Below, one piece after another: positions 33,225 through 37,660 of a DNA stretch of 37,660 bases. Every line of letters begins with the position of its first letter. Position 1 is the stretch's first letter. The stretch lies in contig SVEI01000020.1 of the NCBI GenBank assembly GCA_015057445.1, forward strand, positions 1 to 37,660, given 5' to 3'. The DNA comes from Lachnospiraceae bacterium (GTDB lineage: Bacteria > Bacillota > Clostridia > Lachnospirales > Lachnospiraceae). Both the position numbers and the translations under genes were made by a program. The notes under the pieces are model-generated. The model did not search any database and was not told the origin of the DNA. It saw only the letters and a list, made by a program, of their open reading frames with translations.

Positions 33225-34055
33225 ATGGATAATATACTAAGCATAAGAGGAATATCCAAAAGTTTCGGCGGTAAAAAGGTGTTGGATGATTTAACCTTTG
33301 AAGTTCCAAGGAATTCTGTATATGGTTTCGTGGGAAAAAATGGAGCAGGTAAGACAACTACCATGAAGCTTATATTAGGTCTTTATCAGCCAGATAAGGG
33401 TGAAATATATGTGAATGGAAAGAAAGTGAGCTTTGGACAGAATGAAACTAACAAATATATAGGTTATCTGCCAGATGTGCCTGAGTTTTATGGATATATG
33501 AAACCAACCGAATACCTCAAGCTGTGTGCTGAAATTACAGATATTCCTAAGAATGAAGTTGATAGTAGAATTAAAGAAATGCTCACTTTAGTTGGTCTAG
33601 ATAAAGACAACAAACGAATAAAAGGGTTCTCCCGTGGTATGAAGCAAAGATTAGGAATAGCACAGGCTCTTCTTTCTAAACCGGAGCTTCTTATCTGCGA
33701 TGAGCCAACTAGTGCCCTAGACCCTATGGGTAGAAAGGAAATACTGGATATACTTAAATCTGCAAGTAAGGAGACTACAGTTATATTTTCAACGCATATA
33801 CTGACAGATGTGGAGAGAATCTGCGATAATGTAGGAATACTTCATGAGGGAAGGCTTGCATGGCAGGGAACTATGGAGCAGGTTGGTGCTATGAGCAGTA
33901 ATAAGAGCTTTCAGGTTGAATTTGATTCTAATGAAGATATGAAAAAAGCTATAGAGGCAATAAAAAGTCAGAATATCAACATTTCAAATCTTGAGATGAA
34001 GGATTCCAATCTGGAAAATTTGTTTATGGAGGTGATAGGTCATGAGACAGCTTAA
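33225..34055 (+). CDS. ABC transporter ATP-binding protein (YxlF-like)
   Basis: A 276-residue ATPase of the ABC-2/drug-export type. Walker A GKNGAGKT (38-45), signature FSRGMKQR (135-142), Walker B LLICDEP (155-161) and the switch His in IFSTHILTD are complete. The C-terminal region (about 225-276) is an extra domain typical of bacitracin/YxlF-type export ATPases. It overlaps the permease gene by 14 bases and starts 2 bases after the PLDc_N-like gene, so the products form a complex of fixed proportion. The system may export a drug or lipid or take part in stress signalling, as with YxlFG; the substrate is unknown. Regulation by the upstream membrane MerR protein is inferred from position. Confidence 0.95.
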   Translation: MDNILSIRGISKSFGGKKVLDDLTFEVPRNSVYGFVGKNGAGKTTTMKLILGLYQPDKGEIYVNGKKVSFGQNETNKYIGYLPDVPEFYGYMKPTEYLKLCAEITDIPKNEVDSRIKEMLTLVGLDKDNKRIKGFSRGMKQRLGIAQALLSKPELLICDEPTSALDPMGRKEILDILKSASKETTVIFSTHILTDVERICDNVGILHEGRLAWQGTMEQVGAMSSNKSFQVEFDSNEDMKKAIEAIKSQNINISNLEMKDSNLENLFMEVIGHETA

Positions 34056-34815
34056 TGCTTTCATAAAGAAGGAATGGATGGAACAGTTTAGAACCAACAA
34101 GCTTTTGATTATTATGATAGTATCTGTGATGATGGGAATTATGGCACCTGCAGTAGCTAAGTTAACACCAGTTTTGTTTGAGACTATGGCGGACACATTG
34201 GCAGAGCAGGGTATAGCTGGTATAGAGGTTGGAGAGGTTACAGCACTAACCTCCTGGCAACAGTTTTATAAGAATATATCTATGCTTGTTATAGTTTTCG
34301 TGATTATGTATTCAGGTTCATATACAATGGAGTATCAGAGGGGGACGTTAATTAATATAGTCACTAAGGGAATGTCTAGGACCAAGATATTAGTATCAAA
34401 GCTTCTTGTACAGCTAGTGGTGTGGACAATGGCTTATGTGGTGAATTTTGCTACAACCTATGTATATACTGAATATTATTGGGATAATTCAGAGGTTAAG
34501 AACTGTATATTTGCAGGGGTAATGGTTTATATATTCGGAATTTGGGTTATTGGGCTTATGACACTAGCTTCTAGTATTGGAGATACTAATATGTCTGTGT
34601 TGCTTATAACAGGAGGAGTGGTGGCTGTTTGTTATATCCTAAGTATAGTGCCTGATGTTGCAGAGTATATGCCAACAAAGCTACTTGGTGCAGTAGAGTT
34701 ATTAAATGGAGCAGCGGATGTGGAAGCTTATGCAAAGGCTATAATTGTAGTTGTAGTGACATATGTAATGACAATTATTGGCTCTGTCCTTTGTTTCAAT
34801 AAGAAGAGGATATAG
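34042..34815 (+). CDS. ABC-2-type transporter permease (YxlG-like)
   Basis: A 257-residue membrane protein, the permease partner of the preceding ATPase, with which it overlaps by 14 bases. About six membrane helices are seen (near 21-40, 77-95, 122-140, 157-180, 187-205 and 233-252), the ABC-2 layout. The conserved stretch around YTMEYQRGTLINIVTKGMSRTKILVSKLL (about 95-122) matches the coupling region found in ABC-2 permeases of the NosY/YxlG type. A long extracytoplasmic loop lies between helices 1 and 2 (about residues 41-75). No terminator is obvious after the stop. The 240 bases to the next gene hold the fba promoter and no other gene. Confidence 0.9.
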   Translation: MRQLNAFIKKEWMEQFRTNKLLIIMIVSVMMGIMAPAVAKLTPVLFETMADTLAEQGIAGIEVGEVTALTSWQQFYKNISMLVIVFVIMYSGSYTMEYQRGTLINIVTKGMSRTKILVSKLLVQLVVWTMAYVVNFATTYVYTEYYWDNSEVKNCIFAGVMVYIFGIWVIGLMTLASSIGDTNMSVLLITGGVVAVCYILSIVPDVAEYMPTKLLGAVELLNGAADVEAYAKAIIVVVVTYVMTIIGSVLCFNKKRI

Positions 34816-34950
34816 GCCATATATTAACTATAAATTGCAATTTGTTAAAGATAGAAATTCTGTTTGGTAAGATATGTACTTAAGGGTTATTTTGCACAAT
34901 GGTACATTCAATATCCTGATAAAAACTATCATTATGTCCTGTCCACAAGT

Positions 34951-34979
34951 CTTGAATTATTAGAAAACCTATTGTATAA
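34951..34979 (+). promoter_or_regulatory. Promoter of the fructose-bisphosphate aldolase gene
   Basis: TTGAAT (34951-34956) and TATAAT (34974-34979), 17 bases apart, with a TG directly before the -10. The leader is about 70 bases and contains a 7-bp hairpin (TGTTGCG at 34991-34997 with CGCAACA at 35020-35026), perhaps an mRNA stabiliser. Confidence 0.8.
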
Positions 34980-35055
34980 TGACTTTAACCGTGTTGCGAT
35001 AAGGGTTTTAATATATAAGGCGCAACAAAATATATGAAATAATGGAGGAATAAAA

Positions 35056-35919
35056 ATGTTAGTTTCAGCAAAAGAGATGTTAACTAAGGCAAAGGCTGGA
35101 AAGTATGCAGTAGGTCAGTTCAACATCAACAATCTTGAGTGGACAAAGTCAATTCTTTTAACAGCACAGGAGCTCAACTCACCTGTTATCTTAGGTGTTT
35201 CTGAGGGCGCTGGTAAGTATATGTGTGGTTATAAGACTATTGTAGGTATGGTTAATGGTATGCTTGAGGAACTTAAGATTACTGTTCCTGTAGCTCTTCA
35301 CCTTGATCACGGTAGCTACGAAGGTGCTTTAGCTTGTATCGAGGCTGGTTTCTCATCAGTTATGTTCGATGGTTCACACTACCCAATCGACGAGAACGTA
35401 GCTAAGACTACTGAGCTTGTTAAGATTTGTAACGAGAAGGGTATCTCAATCGAGGCTGAGGTTGGCTCAATCGGTGGAGAGGAAGACGGAGTTGTAGGTG
35501 CTGGTGAGTGTGCTGATCCAGATGAGTGTAAGATGATCGCTGATCTTGGTGTAACTATGCTTGCAGCAGGTATTGGTAATATCCACGGTAAGTATCCAGA
35601 GAACTGGGCAGGTCTTAGCTTTGAGACTCTTGATGCAGTTCAGCAGAAAACTGGTGATATGCCACTTGTACTTCACGGTGGTACTGGTATCCCAGCTGAT
35701 ATGATTCAGAAGGCTATTTCACTTGGTGTATCAAAGATTAACGTTAACACTGAGTGTCAGCTTGCATTCCAGGAAGCTACTAGAAAGTACATCGAGGCAG
35801 GTAAGGACCTTGAGGGTAAGGGATTTGACCCACGTAAGCTTCTTGCTCCAGGTGCAGAGGCTATCAAGGCAACTGTTAAGGAGAAGATGGAGCTTTTCGG
35901 TTCAGTTGGTAAGGCTTAA
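35056..35919 (+). CDS. fba: Class II fructose-1,6-bisphosphate aldolase
   Basis: A 287-residue zinc-dependent aldolase of glycolysis and gluconeogenesis that splits fructose-1,6-bisphosphate into dihydroxyacetone phosphate and glyceraldehyde 3-phosphate. The zinc ligands are in HLDHG (H85), GNIHGKYP (H177) and LHGGTG (H207). The catalytic aspartate (D84), the EAEVGSIGGEEDGV segment, and the phosphate-binding GGTGIP and KINVNTECQ motifs are all present, so it is expected to be active. Length fits the class IIB group. Strong codon bias (GGT, AAG, CTT) matches abundant expression. A GGAGGAA site and a good promoter precede it, and it ends at a terminator. A tagatose-bisphosphate aldolase is the main alternative reading. 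Confidence 0.96.
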   Translation: MLVSAKEMLTKAKAGKYAVGQFNINNLEWTKSILLTAQELNSPVILGVSEGAGKYMCGYKTIVGMVNGMLEELKITVPVALHLDHGSYEGALACIEAGFSSVMFDGSHYPIDENVAKTTELVKICNEKGISIEAEVGSIGGEEDGVVGAGECADPDECKMIADLGVTMLAAGIGNIHGKYPENWAGLSFETLDAVQQKTGDMPLVLHGGTGIPADMIQKAISLGVSKINVNTECQLAFQEATRKYIEAGKDLEGKGFDPRKLLAPGAEAIKATVKEKMELFGSVGKA

Positions 35920-35937
35920 GAATTTATATTTATACTA

Positions 35938-35967
35938 GGGCTGTTGCATATGCGACAGCCCATTTTT
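35938..35967 (+). terminator. Terminator after fba
   Basis: A 10-bp stem (35938-35947 with 35952-35961, one G-U pair), 4-base loop ATAT and five T residues. The next gene starts only 19 bases later, so it may be read through or use a promoter inside the fba end. Confidence 0.9.
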
Positions 35968-35985
35968 CACAAAGGAGACTAAATT

Positions 35986-37503
35986 ATGTTTTGTATGAAA
36001 TGTGGCAGTGAAATTGAGGAAGGAAGTAGCTTTTGCAGTGAGTGTGGTTACCAGATGTCATCTTCACAGACAGAAAATAATCAGACAACACCACTTTCTT
36101 CGTATGTGGCAGCCCCAGTAAAGCCTACGGCACCCATACCACCTGCATTGCAAGCAAAGGCAAATGAGGTAAACAATAAATCGAAAAAAACATCTCCACT
36201 AGTTTGGATATTGGCTGCTATGGTAGTAGTCTTAGCAATAGTACTTTTTGTTGTTCTAGCTGGTAAGGATGATAAAAAGTCACCTAAGGATGGGGATGGT
36301 ATTGTTGCAGAAAATGATGTGAAGGAAGATAATTCTTCAGAGGAGAAAACATCAGAGGATACAGTGGAAACTACAGAAGCAACTACGGAGAATACTGCTG
36401 AAACAGCTACTGAAGTTACAGAAGCATCTACAGAGTCTGTTGCAGAGGAAACACAGATTAAGATTGAGGACTATACTGCTTCAGATTGTGAGACTTTAGT
36501 TGCAGAACTAAAGAATCAACAGTTTTCAAATTCAGGTGATTATGACAAGTTATTTGAGATAACACAGATTTTTATAAGTGCGAAAATTATTGATTTTGAA
36601 GGTCAAGTTTTATCTAACATGTCAGATGATAAGAAACTTAGTTTAGTGTACAGAATGCTTGATAAAGCTTCATATGATGAAAATTGTATATTTTATAATC
36701 AATTGACATTTATGAATTATACTGAATGTAACTTAGCACAGGCGGAAAGCGTGTTTTATGATGCATATGGTTGTAATGGAATACCTGGAAGTGGCAATGG
36801 GGTAACAGTAAGCGGTGATACTGTGTCATTTATGCCAGCTACAGGAGATGCATGGAATTTTATCAATAATATATCAATACAAGAAAATGATAATTACTAT
36901 CTTGTAACAGCACCATATTTTTATGGTTGTAATGGCCAAAATAGTGAAGAATTCCTTGGATATGCAGACTTATTGTTTGTAAAGAATTCAAATAGTCGCT
37001 ATGGAGTTACAATGATATATGCAAAGGCTCATAATAGAAGTATTTCAATCAGTCAGATAGAGGTTTCTTCGCATTTAGAACCACAGATGGGAAATTATTA
37101 TGATGCAAGCAATTTGTACGATGGAAATTATTCCACTGCTTGGGTTGAAGGTAGAGATGGAGTAGGAATAGGTGAAACAATCACCATTTATCTAAATGAA
37201 CAGACTCCTGTATATGGAACACTTTTGTTTAACGGATACTTGGCTTCAACTGATTTGTATGATAAGAATGGTAAGGTAACCTCTGTGTCTGTTGATTTTG
37301 GAGATGGACAGAAAAAATATTATGATTTGTACGTTGGTGAAATATATGGTTCTCCTAGCCAATTGTCATACAGAGATTTTTATGTAGGTAATACTTATAT
37401 TGATAGACCTATCGTGACTAACAAAATTACAATCACTATAGAGGGCGCAGTTGCCGGATATAAATATGACGATACTTGCATAAGTGAGATAAAAATATAT
37501 TAG
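35986..37503 (+). CDS. Zinc-ribbon membrane protein with C-terminal discoidin-like (NADase-type glycan-binding) domain
   Basis: A 505-residue protein with four parts. Residues 3-24 form a zinc ribbon (CMKCG and CSECG). A Ser/Gln/Thr/Pro-rich stretch leads to one membrane helix (about 72-91, LVWILAAMVVVLAIVLFVVL), followed by a low-complexity Glu/Thr linker (about 100-155) and an extracytoplasmic region. The C-terminal domain (about 365-505) has the pattern YDASNLYDGNYSTAWVEG, GIGETITIYL, LLFNGYLAS and YKYDDTCISEIKIY, matching the discoidin-like glycan-binding domain associated with NADase toxins and many Firmicute zinc-ribbon proteins. The ribbon would be cytosolic and the binding domain outside, suggesting a surface sensor or adhesin. 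The ligand is unknown. AAAGGAG precedes ATG 35986. Confidence 0.85.
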   Translation: MFCMKCGSEIEEGSSFCSECGYQMSSSQTENNQTTPLSSYVAAPVKPTAPIPPALQAKANEVNNKSKKTSPLVWILAAMVVVLAIVLFVVLAGKDDKKSPKDGDGIVAENDVKEDNSSEEKTSEDTVETTEATTENTAETATEVTEASTESVAEETQIKIEDYTASDCETLVAELKNQQFSNSGDYDKLFEITQIFISAKIIDFEGQVLSNMSDDKKLSLVYRMLDKASYDENCIFYNQLTFMNYTECNLAQAESVFYDAYGCNGIPGSGNGVTVSGDTVSFMPATGDAWNFINNISIQENDNYYLVTAPYFYGCNGQNSEEFLGYADLLFVKNSNSRYGVTMIYAKAHNRSISISQIEVSSHLEPQMGNYYDASNLYDGNYSTAWVEGRDGVGIGETITIYLNEQTPVYGTLLFNGYLASTDLYDKNGKVTSVSVDFGDGQKKYYDLYVGEIYGSPSQLSYRDFYVGNTYIDRPIVTNKITITIEGAVAGYKYDDTCISEIKIY

Positions 37504-37540
37504 ATGAATAGTGGAGGAAAAGGACATTTTCATTTTGAAG

Positions 37541-37660
37541 TGCACCCCAAATGTTAGACAAAATATAATCTAACATTTGGAGGTGCATTTTTTATGTCAA
37601 AATATTCTTATGAGGAAAAACTGGAAGCTGTACTTCGGGTGGTTGAAGATGGCATGTCCG
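37541..37660 (+). mobile_element. Left end of an IS3-like insertion sequence (cut by the window edge)
   Basis: The sequence from 37541 (TGCACCCC...) looks like the terminal end of an IS3-family element, with the transposase gene starting 53 bases inside. The right end is beyond the window. It lies 37 bases after the stop of the zinc-ribbon gene, so no gene is interrupted here. An extended hairpin (37541-37558 with 37569-37587, one bulged base) covers the transposase ribosome-binding site. Confidence 0.65.
37594..37660 (+). CDS. IS3-family transposase OrfA, 5' part only
   Basis: Twenty-two codons (MSKYSYEEKLEAVLRVVEDG and two more) are visible before the window ends. The start resembles the helix-turn-helix OrfA of IS3-family elements (IS150-like group), which bind the ends of the element and join with OrfB to form the transposase. 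GGAGG (37579-37583) lies 10 bases before ATG 37594, inside the hairpin. The rest of the gene, including any frameshift to OrfB, is not in the window, so integrity cannot be judged. Confidence 0.7.
   Translation, partial: MSKYSYEEKLEAVLRVVEDGMS

Overview
The window reads as a chromosomal segment of an anaerobic, spore-forming Firmicute of class Clostridia, most likely family Lachnospiraceae. The reasons are the low-GC, AGGAGG-rich sequence, the sporulation genes (spoVT, yabP, yabQ, spoIIE), the PaaK/ACT-domain pair, intracellular GH13 amylases, and a Gram-positive SOS box. I cannot name a genus from sequence alone. Almost all genes are on the plus strand; one glycosyltransferase is on the minus strand. 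I see no tRNA, rRNA, CRISPR array or prophage.

Layout. (1) 76-4840: a tightly packed run with an unknown helical protein, a nitroreductase, a metal-dependent cyclase/hydrolase, an AlkD-type DNA glycosylase, a two-TM unknown protein and a GH13 amylase with a long Glu/Val/Pro-rich tail, closed by a terminator. (2) 4893-6824: a YtrA-type GntR regulator, an ABC ATPase and a membrane protein behind a promoter with a perfect 13-bp inverted repeat. (3) 6825-8227: a terminator, a decayed fragment of a glycosyltransferase gene and the intact minus-strand glycosyltransferase. (4) 8336-14217: DegV lipid-binding protein, phenylacetate-CoA ligase plus ACT protein, a membrane diguanylate cyclase and an acyltransferase.

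(5) 14244-23126: the conserved Firmicute block spoVT - HU - rqcP - yabP - yabQ - divIC - spoIIE - tilS - hpt - ftsH. This corresponds to the Bacillus subtilis spoVT-to-ftsH region with some members missing and HU inserted. Several promoters look developmentally regulated: sigma-G-like before spoVT, sigma-E-like before yabP, and a 21-bp-spaced Spo0A-type promoter before spoIIE. (6) 23189-23329: between ftsH and the next gene lies a free-standing promoter-to-terminator unit of about 110 nt with no convincing ORF, a candidate small RNA with two C-rich unpaired stretches. (7) 23435-26584: a neopullulanase-like GH13 enzyme and a ketopantoate-reductase-family protein.

(8) 26596-32112: a LexA box, uvrB, a small single-TM protein and uvrA, i.e. 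nucleotide excision repair with an unexplained membrane passenger. (9) 32126-34815: a membrane-tethered MerR regulator with a C-terminal zinc ribbon behind a 19-bp-spacer promoter, followed by a PLDc_N-like protein, an ABC ATPase and a permease resembling B. subtilis yxlEFG. (10) 34951-37503: class II fructose-bisphosphate aldolase and a zinc-ribbon/TM/carbohydrate-binding-type protein. (11) 37541-end: the left end of an IS3-like insertion sequence whose start site is folded into a long hairpin.

Functionally the window mixes housekeeping (repair, translation quality control, purine salvage, glycolysis), sporulation, and alpha-glucan use. The best candidates for something undescribed are the small RNA after ftsH, the small membrane protein between uvrB and uvrA, and the membrane-anchored MerR/ABC locus.
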